NCBI RefSeq assembly: GCF_017310645.1
Contig: NZ_JAFLRH010000019.1
Coordinates: 1 to 64,000, forward strand
Length of the DNA stretch: 64,000 nucleotides
Origin: Paradesulfitobacterium ferrireducens
GTDB taxonomy: Bacteria; Bacillota; Desulfitobacteriia; Desulfitobacteriales; Desulfitobacteriaceae
Direction of reading: 5' to 3'
In this document: positions 8,384 to 16,836 of the stretch, piece after piece
How the letters are laid out: each line of letters starts with the position of its first letter
Numbering within the stretch: position 1 is the stretch's first letter
Notes under the pieces: generated by a model
The model's database searches: none
What the model was told of the DNA's origin: nothing
Seen by the model: only the letters and a program-made list of their open reading frames with translations
Position numbers and translations under genes: made by a program

Positions 8384-9745
8384 ATGAATTGGGACGCCGA
8401 GGTTGATATTGCAGTGGTGGGTGCCGGCGGCTGCGGCTTGGTAGCTGCATTGGCAGCTTCAGATCAGGGGGCTGAGGTTGTCATCTTAGAAAAAACGGAG
8501 CACGTGCTGGGCAATACCGCCAGCAGCGCGGGGATGATCCAAGCGGCCGGTACACGCTTCCAGCGAGAGCTCGGAATTGACGATTCTCCGGAGCAAATGG
8601 CGAAAGATATTTTTCATAAGAATGGACATGAGAGTGACCCGGAGTTGACCTTAGCAGTTTGCCGCGCCTCGGGGCCAATGGTGGAATGGATGGTCGACAA
8701 GCTGGGGATTGAACTTTCCCTGTTCACGGAATTCAAATGGCCGGGGCACTCCCATCACCGCATGCATGCACCCAAATCCAGAAGCGGGCTGGAATTGATC
8801 AACCAGCTGCGCCGTGAAGTGGCCAAGCGTGAAGATATTTACTTGATGCTTAAATCCCCGGTAACCCGGTTATTGACCGGGGGCGACGGGCAGATTATCG
8901 GGGTGGAAACCAGTACACCTGACGGTATTCAAAGGATTGGAGCCAAAAAGGTCATTTTGGCTAGCAATGGTTTTGGCGGTAATAAGGAGATGGTACAACA
9001 ATATATTCCCGAAATGGCAGAAGTCCTGTACTTTGGGTATGAGGCAAATACTGGGGATGCTATTAAGTGGGGGCTCGAACTGGGAGCTCAAGTGGAAAAT
9101 ATGACTTGCTTTCAGGGGCATGCCTCAGTGGCTTCCAGCCACGGCATCCTCGTAACCTGGGGGGGAGTCATGAGCGGGGGGTTCCTGGTAAACCAATTGG
9201 GTAAGCGGTTTGGAGATGAAAGCGAGGGGTATTCCGAGTATGCCCTGGAGGTCATGAAGCAGCCGGGCAGGATTGCCAACTACATTATGGATGAGGAGAT
9301 ACACCAAAATCTCTTGAGTATTGAGGATTATAAAAACCTAGCCCAGCTTCATGGGCTAAAGATAGCCGATACGCCGGAGGGACTGGCGCAAAAGTTGGGA
9401 CTGCCTGAAGCCGGCTTAGCAGCTACCATTGAGCAATTTAACCAAGCTGTTCAGGACGGACAGGACTCTTTTGGACGGACTTGGTTTCCGAAAAAGCTCA
9501 AACCTCCATTTTATGGGGTCAAGGTTGAGCCGGCTTTATTCCACACCCAAGGAGGTCTGAAAATCAACGTCAACGCCCAAGTGTTAAACACTAAAGGTGA
9601 GCCTATTCCAAATTTATACGCAGGTGGGGGTGCGGCCGTAGGAGTTTCAGGCCGTAAGCCTAAAGGATATATGTCAGGCAATGGACTGCTGGCAGCCTTA
9701 GGCTTCGGCTTCATCGCGGGACGGCATGCGGCAGAAAATCTTTAA
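8384..9745 (+). CDS. FAD-dependent fumarate-reductase/urocanate-reductase-like flavoprotein
   Basis: This 453-aa flavoprotein of the FAD-binding-2 family has an N-terminal dinucleotide fold VGAGGCGLVAALAASDQGA (about residues 12-30), an acidic end VILEK, and a C-terminal catalytic/FAD region with HTQGGLKIN, YAGGGAAVGVSG and GYMSGNGLLAALGFGFIAGR. These are typical of soluble fumarate, urocanate and 3-ketosteroid reductase/dehydrogenase members. No heme or FMN domain is present, so Etf is a likely electron partner. The ATG at 8384 was chosen for the GGGAGGG site 6 bases upstream. The substrate cannot be told from sequence. Confidence 0.82.
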   Translation: MNWDAEVDIAVVGAGGCGLVAALAASDQGAEVVILEKTEHVLGNTASSAGMIQAAGTRFQRELGIDDSPEQMAKDIFHKNGHESDPELTLAVCRASGPMVEWMVDKLGIELSLFTEFKWPGHSHHRMHAPKSRSGLELINQLRREVAKREDIYLMLKSPVTRLLTGGDGQIIGVETSTPDGIQRIGAKKVILASNGFGGNKEMVQQYIPEMAEVLYFGYEANTGDAIKWGLELGAQVENMTCFQGHASVASSHGILVTWGGVMSGGFLVNQLGKRFGDESEGYSEYALEVMKQPGRIANYIMDEEIHQNLLSIEDYKNLAQLHGLKIADTPEGLAQKLGLPEAGLAATIEQFNQAVQDGQDSFGRTWFPKKLKPPFYGVKVEPALFHTQGGLKINVNAQVLNTKGEPIPNLYAGGGAAVGVSGRKPKGYMSGNGLLAALGFGFIAGRHAAENL

Positions 9746-9840
9746 GCAAACGTGATATAGGTTTGAATAGCTAAGCGGTATAGGCCTAAGAAATTGAGGC
9801 CATAAAAAACCAACTAAAACTGTCGAAGGAGGAAATGAAA

Positions 9841-10530
9841 ATGGCAAGAGTTTGGGAAGATCTACTTACGGATGTGGACAGGTTGGTCATTGAAAAAGGC
9901 GGGTATGGCAAGAGCCGTGGTTTGGGTCAAAAACCCCTGCTCATGATTATTGATGTGCAGCCGAATTACGTGGGGGAAGATGTACCCATCGAACAGCAAC
10001 TGGAACGCTGGCCTTCGGGCGGTGGCTCGGCTGCTTGGGCGGCCATCCGCAATATCCAGCGCGTGCGCGAGGCTGCCCGTGCCGCTGGAGTCCCGGTCTT
10101 TTACTCGCGCAATGTGCAAAAGAAAACCATTGCTTTTGACGGCTTTGCCACGAAAACCAACCGTGACCAGAGCAAATACCTCGACGGCCGTCCGGAGACT
10201 CAGATCGTGCCTGAGCTGGCTCCTGCGGACAATGAGCTTGTGATTGATAAGGCCTATGCCAGCGTGTTTTATGGCACCCCTTTGCAAAGCTACCTGGTGA
10301 AATTAAGGATAGATACCATTATTATTGTCGGCGGCTCCAGCAGCGGCTGCTGCCGGGCAACAGCGGTGGATGCGGTGACGCGCAACTACAATGTAGCCAT
10401 GATTGAGGATGCCGTGTATGACCGGATTCAATTGTCCCATAAAGCGGCTTTGCTTGACCTGTGGATGAAGTATTGCGATGTCGTTGACAGTGATAACATT
10501 ATTAACTACTTCCAAAGCCTGAAGAAATAA
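9841..10530 (+). CDS. Isochorismatase-family cysteine amidohydrolase (N-carbamoylsarcosine amidase/maleamidase-like)
   Basis: This 229-aa cysteine hydrolase has the family triad: Asp in LMIIDVQPNYVG (about residues 34-45), Lys in VIDKAYASVF, and the nucleophile Cys170 in GGSSSGCCRATAVDA. The family members closest in size and N-terminal extension hydrolyse N-carbamoyl amino acids or maleamate. Its position next to a hydantoinase-like gene suggests it removes the carbamoyl or amide group after ring opening. ATG 9841 lies 8 bases from AAGGAGG; an in-frame ATG two codons earlier is possible. Confidence 0.83.
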   Translation: MARVWEDLLTDVDRLVIEKGGYGKSRGLGQKPLLMIIDVQPNYVGEDVPIEQQLERWPSGGGSAAWAAIRNIQRVREAARAAGVPVFYSRNVQKKTIAFDGFATKTNRDQSKYLDGRPETQIVPELAPADNELVIDKAYASVFYGTPLQSYLVKLRIDTIIIVGGSSSGCCRATAVDAVTRNYNVAMIEDAVYDRIQLSHKAALLDLWMKYCDVVDSDNIINYFQSLKK

Positions 10531-10550
10531 GCAGGAAGGAGAGTTTTGAG

Positions 10551-11924
10551 ATGGATCTTCTAATCAAAGGTGCTCAGGTTGTATTTGCTGATAGAGTGGA
10601 CATGGCCGACATCGGAGTTACGGACGGGAAAATTGCCGGTATTTTTTCGCCCGGCGCTGCCCCGCAAGCAGACCGCATCCTTGATGCCGCAGGGCTCCAT
10701 GTTTTCCCCGGGGTGATTGACCCCCACATGCACCTGGGCATCTACAATAGTATGGCAACTGATTTTGCCGAGGATACCAAAGCCGCGGCCATCGGCGGTA
10801 TCACCTCCATCGTCAATTATTATCGCGGCAAAGAATCATATAAGGAAAGTGTGCCTAACTTGATTGAAGTGGGAGAAAAAAATAGTCTGATAGACTTTGG
10901 TTTTAGCCTAGGCCTGCTGACGAAACAGCATGTGGCTGAAGTTGAAGAGTATGCCCGCGAGTTTGGGGTGACTTCTTACAAGTTCTATCGTAATTACCAG
11001 GATGATGTCAAAAGAATCTTTGGGGTAGAAGATCCTTTGACTTTGGATTCTGCTGATATGATGTTCATTCTGCGTGATTTTGCGAACAAGTCTCCTAAGC
11101 TTTCTTTATGTGTTCATTGTGAAGATATGGATTTGCAACGCAAAGTGGCTGCGGAAGTTAAAGCGGAGAATGCTCAAGACACCTTGGCCTTTTTCGCCCG
11201 CACCAGTCCGGATTACGCTGAAACGGTATCTGTAATGCAGGCACTCTATCTCAATCATTTAGTAAACGGCAATATGTATATTGTGCATTTGAGTGCCGGT
11301 TCAAGTGTGAATTTTATCGACACTGCCCCTGAACTAAGAGAAAAAGGAGTTACGGTGGAAACTTGTCCGCACTATCTGGTCTTAACGGAGGATTCCCCGG
11401 CGAATTTACTGGCCAAGGTTAACCCGCCGATCCACACGGCCCAGGACGCGGAGAAGTTATGGGAAGGCATACGCGCAGGACTTATTACAACACTGGGCTC
11501 TGATAACTGCCCAAGCAATCTGGATAAGAAGTACAGCAAGGGCAAGGATGTCTGGGGCACCTTGCCTGGATTCCCGGGTGCAGGCCTTATATTGCCGGTT
11601 CTGATCAGCGAAGGGTACCATAAACGGGGTATTTCACTGGAGACAGTAGCCAAGGTCAGCAGCCAAAATACGGCCCAAGCCCTGAACCTGCCGCAAAAAG
11701 GCGGGATTCGGGTCGGAGCGGATGCTGATTTTGCCATCGTTGACTTGGAATGGGAACGGGAAGTCACCCCTGAACTTTTCGGCAGCTGTGACTACACGGT
11801 TTATGAGGGCATGAAATTTAAAGGGTGGCCGCGTTACACCATCAGCCGGGGTGAAATCATTGCTCAGGATGGCAAGATTTCTGCTGAATCCGGGCGGGGC
11901 CGCTATTTAAGGCGCAGTCTTTAA
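10551..11924 (+). CDS. Dihydropyrimidinase/hydantoinase-like cyclic amidohydrolase
   Basis: This 457-aa amidohydrolase-superfamily enzyme has all binuclear-metal ligands of the hydantoinase/allantoinase group: HxH in GVIDPHMHLG (about 56-65), the carboxylated Lys in TSYKFYRNY (about 145), His in CVHCED, His in IVHLSAGSS, and Asp in GSDNCPSN. It hydrolyses a cyclic amide or ureide such as hydantoin, dihydropyrimidine or an oxo-tetrahydropyridine. The gene lies 20 bp after the amidohydrolase gene behind GGAAGGAGAG. Enamidase of nicotinate fermentation is another member of this superfamily. Confidence 0.87.
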   Translation: MDLLIKGAQVVFADRVDMADIGVTDGKIAGIFSPGAAPQADRILDAAGLHVFPGVIDPHMHLGIYNSMATDFAEDTKAAAIGGITSIVNYYRGKESYKESVPNLIEVGEKNSLIDFGFSLGLLTKQHVAEVEEYAREFGVTSYKFYRNYQDDVKRIFGVEDPLTLDSADMMFILRDFANKSPKLSLCVHCEDMDLQRKVAAEVKAENAQDTLAFFARTSPDYAETVSVMQALYLNHLVNGNMYIVHLSAGSSVNFIDTAPELREKGVTVETCPHYLVLTEDSPANLLAKVNPPIHTAQDAEKLWEGIRAGLITTLGSDNCPSNLDKKYSKGKDVWGTLPGFPGAGLILPVLISEGYHKRGISLETVAKVSSQNTAQALNLPQKGGIRVGADADFAIVDLEWEREVTPELFGSCDYTVYEGMKFKGWPRYTISRGEIIAQDGKISAESGRGRYLRRSL

Positions 11925-11979
11925 TTTGTGCGCCCTGAAAGTAAGGCTTTCTTGAGAGCCATGAAAAGGGGAAAAAGTG

Positions 11980-13935
11980 ATGTCCAGTTTACCCAATCTA
12001 TTTAACCCGCTTGCAATAGGCCCTGTTGTTATCCGCAACCGCATTGCCAGTTCCGCGCATGTTACTAATTTCGCGCTTGATGGTTTCCCCACGGAACGCC
12101 ATGCGTACTACCTGGCGGAAAAGGCCAAGGGCGGGATCGGACTGATTATTATGGAAGCGATGTATGTGCATCCATCTACCCACGCCCGGCGTACGGCCAT
12201 AGCGGGGTACGCTCCCGCGATCATTCCCGCTCTGAAACAGGTTACTGCCAAGGTGCACGAACACGGAGCCAAAATATTCGTCCAACTTTTGCATATGGGA
12301 CGTCAGATGGTTAGTACGGAAAGCCGTCTGCCGATTATGGCTCCCTCGGCTATTCCCAGCCAGAGCAAGAAAGAAATTCCCCATGCTATGACCGAACGGG
12401 AAATCGAGGAGATCATTAAAGCTTTTGGCGAGAGTGCCAAAATAGCCAAAGATGCAGGCTTTGACGGAGTCGAAATCCATGGCGCCCACGGGTATTTAAT
12501 CCAACAGTTTTTGTCTCCGCACACCAATAAGCGCACAGACCAGTGGGGAGGAAGTTTGGACAATCGTTTGCGCTTCGCCCTCCGGGTAATCGATAAGGTT
12601 AAGGAAGTTTGCGGCTCAGACATGGCGGTCGGGATACGGCTTAGCGGAGATGAGTTTACGGACGGCGGCCTTACCCTTGATGACATGCAGCAAATTGCGG
12701 TGCGCCTCGAAGCTACAGGCAAGCTTAACTTTATTAACGTAAGCCAGTGCAATTATGACGGACTGAGCTTTGCCACCATGATTCCGGATATGCATTTTCC
12801 GTTTGGCTCTTTTGTGTACCTTGCTGCCGGAATCAAAAGCGTAGTGGCGGATATTCCGGTATTTACGGTTGGACGTATTATTGACCCCAGTCATGCCGAG
12901 CAAATTCTGGCTGACAATCAGGCTGATGTCGTGTGTATGACCAGGGCCACTCTGTGCGACCCGGAACTGCCGAATAAAGCGAAAGAGGATCGTCTGGATG
13001 ACATCCGTTACTGCATCGGCTGTAACCAGGGCTGTGTTGGCATGATGCATCGCGGTTTCCCCATTACTTGTACGCAGAATCCGACCGTGGGATTAGAACG
13101 GGAGTTGGGCAGCGGCACCCTTGCTCCGGTCCTGAGGCCCAAACGGGTCTTGGTGATTGGGGGCGGCCCGGCAGGAATGGAAGCGGCCCGGGTGGCAGCC
13201 ATCCGCGGCCATCAGGTTACTTTATGGGAAAAACAAAGCGTTCTGGGCGGGAATGTGGTGTTGGCCAGTTCAATTCCGGCCCGGCAGGAACTGAGCGGGG
13301 TTGTGCGCTATCTGAGCCATGAACTGGAGCGGTTGGGAGTTCAGATTAGGCTTAACACTGAGGGAACAGCTCAGCTAATCGAGCAAGAGCAGCCTGATGC
13401 AGTAATTGTGGCCACAGGTGCCCGGCCGCTGCTGCCTGAGTTAGAGGCGGCGGAAGTAAAGAGTGTACCGGTTGAAGATGTGGTGCAAGGAAAGACCGAA
13501 GTAGGGCAGAGAGTGGTGCTGGTGGATGATGACGGCCATTACCGGGCCACCAGTGTGGCCGAGTATCTGGCTGAACAGGAAAAAGAGGTGACCTTGATTA
13601 CCCCGCGTACTATCGAAGGCTCGGATATAGTGCAAATAAGCTGGATTACCCAGCATACCAGGCTTCGTTCGGCAGGGGTAACCATTATTACCGGAAGCGG
13701 TGTTAGCGGAACTGAGGGGCATTCGGTTTTAGTGGAAGATCTTTATTCCGGGGATGAGTCTGAGTTAGAGGATATCGACAGCATTGTCATTGCAGGAGTT
13801 CGTCAAGCCTGTGACGAGTTGTTCTCAGAATTGCAGGGGAAAGTTCCGGAAGTATATACCATCGGAGATGCCATGGCTCCGCGTTCAATTCTCGAAGCGG
13901 TGCGGGAAGGGCATATGCTCGCCCGCAAACTGTAG
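11980..13935 (+). CDS. NADH:flavin oxidoreductase of the 2,4-dienoyl-CoA reductase type
   Basis: This protein of about 651 aa has an N-terminal Old Yellow Enzyme FMN barrel (residues 1 to about 330, with EIHGAHGYLIQQFLSPHTNK), a [4Fe-4S] motif CIGCNQGCVGMMHRGFPITC (about residues 345-364), and a C-terminal pyridine-nucleotide/FAD domain (VLVIGGGPAGMEAARVAA). This is the layout of 2,4-dienoyl-CoA reductase, trimethylamine dehydrogenase and BaiCD-type enzymes. In this operon it may reduce a C=C bond conjugated to a carbonyl. GTG 11977 directly precedes ATG 11980; either may start translation. Confidence 0.87.
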   Translation: MSSLPNLFNPLAIGPVVIRNRIASSAHVTNFALDGFPTERHAYYLAEKAKGGIGLIIMEAMYVHPSTHARRTAIAGYAPAIIPALKQVTAKVHEHGAKIFVQLLHMGRQMVSTESRLPIMAPSAIPSQSKKEIPHAMTEREIEEIIKAFGESAKIAKDAGFDGVEIHGAHGYLIQQFLSPHTNKRTDQWGGSLDNRLRFALRVIDKVKEVCGSDMAVGIRLSGDEFTDGGLTLDDMQQIAVRLEATGKLNFINVSQCNYDGLSFATMIPDMHFPFGSFVYLAAGIKSVVADIPVFTVGRIIDPSHAEQILADNQADVVCMTRATLCDPELPNKAKEDRLDDIRYCIGCNQGCVGMMHRGFPITCTQNPTVGLERELGSGTLAPVLRPKRVLVIGGGPAGMEAARVAAIRGHQVTLWEKQSVLGGNVVLASSIPARQELSGVVRYLSHELERLGVQIRLNTEGTAQLIEQEQPDAVIVATGARPLLPELEAAEVKSVPVEDVVQGKTEVGQRVVLVDDDGHYRATSVAEYLAEQEKEVTLITPRTIEGSDIVQISWITQHTRLRSAGVTIITGSGVSGTEGHSVLVEDLYSGDESELEDIDSIVIAGVRQACDELFSELQGKVPEVYTIGDAMAPRSILEAVREGHMLARKL

Positions 13936-13951
13936 GAGCGTAGGAGGATAA

Positions 13952-14318
13952 GTGGTGGAAAAACGCTGCCGGGCGCAACACGATCCATCAAGCGCAAGGA
14001 ATGGCAGTTGGCCTGGTTCCCTTGGTCGGGAAAGTTATCACGGAAATAGACGCACTTGCCAATTTGGCGGATGTAACATGTACGGTAATTGCCAAAGGCG
14101 GAATCGACGGAGCTGAAGGGGCGGCAACTATGGTCTTGGCCGGAGAATCGGCTGCTGTCGCTCAAGCCGCAGAGATAGTGAATCAAGTAAAAGGCAGCAG
14201 AGTCAGCGGGATGGCAGAGAGCCTGATTGAGTGCCAGCCGGGAGGCACAGGCTGCCGCAATCATAAAGGGTGTTTTTATAAAGCAGGAAAGCAGAAGTTT
14301 CAGATAGAGAACCTATAA
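13952..14318 (+). pseudogene. Small protein gene with a frameshift near its start (weakly BMC-like)
   Basis: From ATG 14001 a 105-aa protein is open, but the same frame upstream to 13944 continues with protein-like sequence (NAAGRNTIHQAQG). A well-placed GGAGG/GTG start at 13952 is out of frame by one A in a run of five. Removing one A gives a continuous protein of about 121 aa. The body (MAVGLVPLVGKVITEIDALA, then VTCTVIAKGG and VLAGESAAVAQAAEI) faintly resembles a bacterial microcompartment shell domain, and the tail has a Cys/His cluster (CRNHKGC). I do not firmly recognise it. The frameshift could also be a sequencing error. Confidence 0.45.
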
Positions 14319-14339
14319 TGCTGCAGAGGAGGGAAAGTC

Positions 14340-16295
14340 GTGCCGGCGCGGGAAGTGTACTGGAATATAACAAACCATACTGTGATGTACCTCTTATTTG
14401 TGGTCACACTTGCCATCTTCCTCTACGGAGCAGGCAGACAAATTTTACCCATAATGAAGGGGAAAAAACAAGCCGGTTTCGGAACGGATTTATTAGCGAG
14501 GGTTAAAGTTTTATGGCTGGAGGGAATAAAGCAGAGACGTATTCGCCGGGATTCTCTAGCCGGTTTTACGCATCTTTTTCTCTTTTGGGGTTTTGCCGTT
14601 CTCTTTATCGGCACGTTGATTGTAGCCCTTCAGGCGGATTTTGGCATTCATGTTCTGATTGGCCGCTTTTATCTTTGGTTTTCTTTGGCCTTGGATTTGG
14701 CCGGTCTTGCGGCTTTGATCGGAGTCTTTGGCCTGATTTACCGGCGTGTTGTTGTCCGGCCCGCCGGGTTAACGAGCATAACTGAAGACTGGATTTTACT
14801 GGTCTTGGTTGCACTGATTCTCGTGAGCGGTTTTTTGGTGGAAGGAGTGCGTCAAGCTGCCACGGCTGATCCATGGGCAGTTTGGTCGCCGGTGGGTTTT
14901 GCTTTTTCCCTGATGCTTAGTTCCTTCGGTGTTAATTTAGGAGTATTACACAAATTTTTATGGTGGCTCCATTTAACATTAGGGATGGGTTTACTGGCAT
15001 ACCTCCCGTTTGGTAAATTTCGGCATGTACTATTTGCGCCCGTTAATATATTGTTGTCTGCAAACAGCGAAACGGGCAGGATTCTTGCCTTAGATGTAAA
15101 CACCCCCAGCCCGGTGTTCGGAGCGGGCAAGCTTGAAGGTTTCACGCGCAGGCACCTCCTGGCAAGCCTTGCTTGTACCCGCTGCGGCCGGTGTGAGCAA
15201 GGTTGCCCGGCTTTCCTGACTCACAAGTCCCTGTCGCCGAAAGAAATAAATGTGTCGTTAAGGGATTTCCTTTCCGGTAAAGAAGGGAAAGGAGAGAAGA
15301 TTTATGAGCCTCTAGGGCCGTTAGCGACGGAAACGATTTGGTCCTGTACAACCTGTGGTTATTGTGAAAATCAATGCCCGGTTTTAATTGAGCAAGTGAG
15401 CCGCACGGTGGAAATGCGACGGAGTTTGGTTTTAGAGGAAGGCAGAGTCCCGGTAGAGATGCGGCAGGTTTTACGCAATCTTGACAAGCAGGGAAATCCC
15501 TGGGGTGAATGGAGCGGCTCCCGAGGACAATGGGCTCAAGGATCCGGCGTTCCCCTGCTGAAAGATAAAGGGAAAGCGGATGTGCTCTATTGGGTTGGCT
15601 GTATGGGCTCATTTGATGAGCGCTCCCGGAAGATTTCGGAGTCAATGCTTAAACTGCTCAAAGCCAGTCAAGTTGATTTTGCCATCTTGGGTGATGAGGA
15701 GAACTGCTGCGGAGATGCGGTCAGGCGAGTCGGAGAAGAGTATCTCTTTCAACAACTGGCCCGGGAAAACATTAAGACTTTAGAAAAGTATGGGGTGAAG
15801 AAAATAATTACGGCTTGTCCCCATTGTTATAATACGCTTAAAAACGATTACAGTTCGGGAATGGGTGCTCAGTTTGAGGTTCAGCATCATTCCGAGTTTG
15901 TCTTAGAGCTTATCCGCACGGGTTCTTTACCGATCACTGGGGAGTTAAGCAAAGCGGCAACTTACCATGATCCTTGTTATCTTGGACGTTATAACGTTGT
16001 TTATGAACAGCCGCGCCAGGTGCTCAACTGCATTCCCGGCCTGGAATTAAATGAGATGGAACGTCACGAGGAAAAAAGCTTTTGCTGCGGGGCCGGGGGC
16101 GGGCATATGTGGATGGATGAAGGATCAGGCGAGCGTGCCAGCCACCTCCGCGCCCGGGAAGCTATGGCTGCGGGCGTCAATACCGTTGTAACAGCTTGTC
16201 CCTTTTGCTTAACGATGATGGAGGATGGTACCCGTTCCAACGCGGATGAGATCGAAGTTTTAGATTTAGCGGAATTAGTGGCGAAAGTAATTTAG
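14340..16295 (+). CDS. Etf:menaquinone oxidoreductase-like membrane Fe-S protein (cytochrome b + HdrD-like)
   Basis: This 651-aa protein has about six N-terminal membrane helices resembling NarI/DsrM cytochrome b, then two ferredoxin-type clusters (CTRCGRCEQGCP about residue 279 and CTTCGYCENQCP about residue 338), then two CCG domains of the heterodisulfide-reductase D type (ENCCGDAVRRVG; CCGAGGGHMWMDE). This architecture is that of the EtfAB:(methyl)menaquinone oxidoreductase of syntrophs and Geobacter. With etfAB at 6.4-8.3 kb it gives a route from flavoprotein dehydrogenases to the quinone pool. GTG start at 14340 follows GAGGAGGGA. Confidence 0.85.
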   Translation: MPAREVYWNITNHTVMYLLFVVTLAIFLYGAGRQILPIMKGKKQAGFGTDLLARVKVLWLEGIKQRRIRRDSLAGFTHLFLFWGFAVLFIGTLIVALQADFGIHVLIGRFYLWFSLALDLAGLAALIGVFGLIYRRVVVRPAGLTSITEDWILLVLVALILVSGFLVEGVRQAATADPWAVWSPVGFAFSLMLSSFGVNLGVLHKFLWWLHLTLGMGLLAYLPFGKFRHVLFAPVNILLSANSETGRILALDVNTPSPVFGAGKLEGFTRRHLLASLACTRCGRCEQGCPAFLTHKSLSPKEINVSLRDFLSGKEGKGEKIYEPLGPLATETIWSCTTCGYCENQCPVLIEQVSRTVEMRRSLVLEEGRVPVEMRQVLRNLDKQGNPWGEWSGSRGQWAQGSGVPLLKDKGKADVLYWVGCMGSFDERSRKISESMLKLLKASQVDFAILGDEENCCGDAVRRVGEEYLFQQLARENIKTLEKYGVKKIITACPHCYNTLKNDYSSGMGAQFEVQHHSEFVLELIRTGSLPITGELSKAATYHDPCYLGRYNVVYEQPRQVLNCIPGLELNEMERHEEKSFCCGAGGGHMWMDEGSGERASHLRAREAMAAGVNTVVTACPFCLTMMEDGTRSNADEIEVLDLAELVAKVI

Positions 16296-16449
16296 TGTTC
16301 AGGGCCATTCCCCCGGGAAAAGAATATTCTTTGAAGGGATGTGGCCCAAATTTATTATTCTTGGTGCAACATCTGTACAGGTCGCATTGTTAGGATTTAG
16401 ATCGGTTCGGAATAGGTAGAGTATCGGGGAAAGTAAACCTGATGTCCCA

Positions 16450-16719
16450 GACGACAGGTGCATCCGGGGTCAGAACAGTTACGGTTGTCGGTTGGCCCGA
16501 AACTCGCCGCCTCCCTAAGCCTTGCTTCCGCTTGGCCGAATGCCCTAGAAGGGGCAACTGTAAGAAACATTTACACGGGTCTGAGCAATCAATTAGGTTT
16601 ACTGGCAACTGATTTAGCCAAGGCTGGAGTGACTGCTGCCCAAGGTGCTGTCGATTGTGTTTTTGGGTAGCGGCTTGGACGAGAAAGGTATATTGGAAGG
16701 AGTTGAAAAAATAGTATAA
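16450..16719 (+). pseudogene. MmgE/PrpD-family gene fragment
   Basis: Positions about 16490-16670 encode ASLSLASAWPNALEGATVRN and then IYTGLSNQLGLLATDLAKAG plus a VFG end. This matches the mid-domain of MmgE/PrpD (2-methylcitrate dehydratase/aconitate decarboxylase) proteins. A stop occurs at 16668-16670 and the following sequence continues in another frame (GSGLDEKGILEGV to 16719). No N- or C-terminal domain remains, so it is a decayed relic. The flanks 16296-16449 and 16720-16836 hold no gene that I can support. Confidence 0.55.
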
Positions 16720-16836
16720 GTCACCATAAAGAATATTCGGGTAGTTAAATCTGTGGTAAGATTAAGATGGTCTTTTACTACTTTTACCCAAGATAGACAG
16801 TCTTGTTTATAATCAGTATTATAAGGTGAACAGCCA

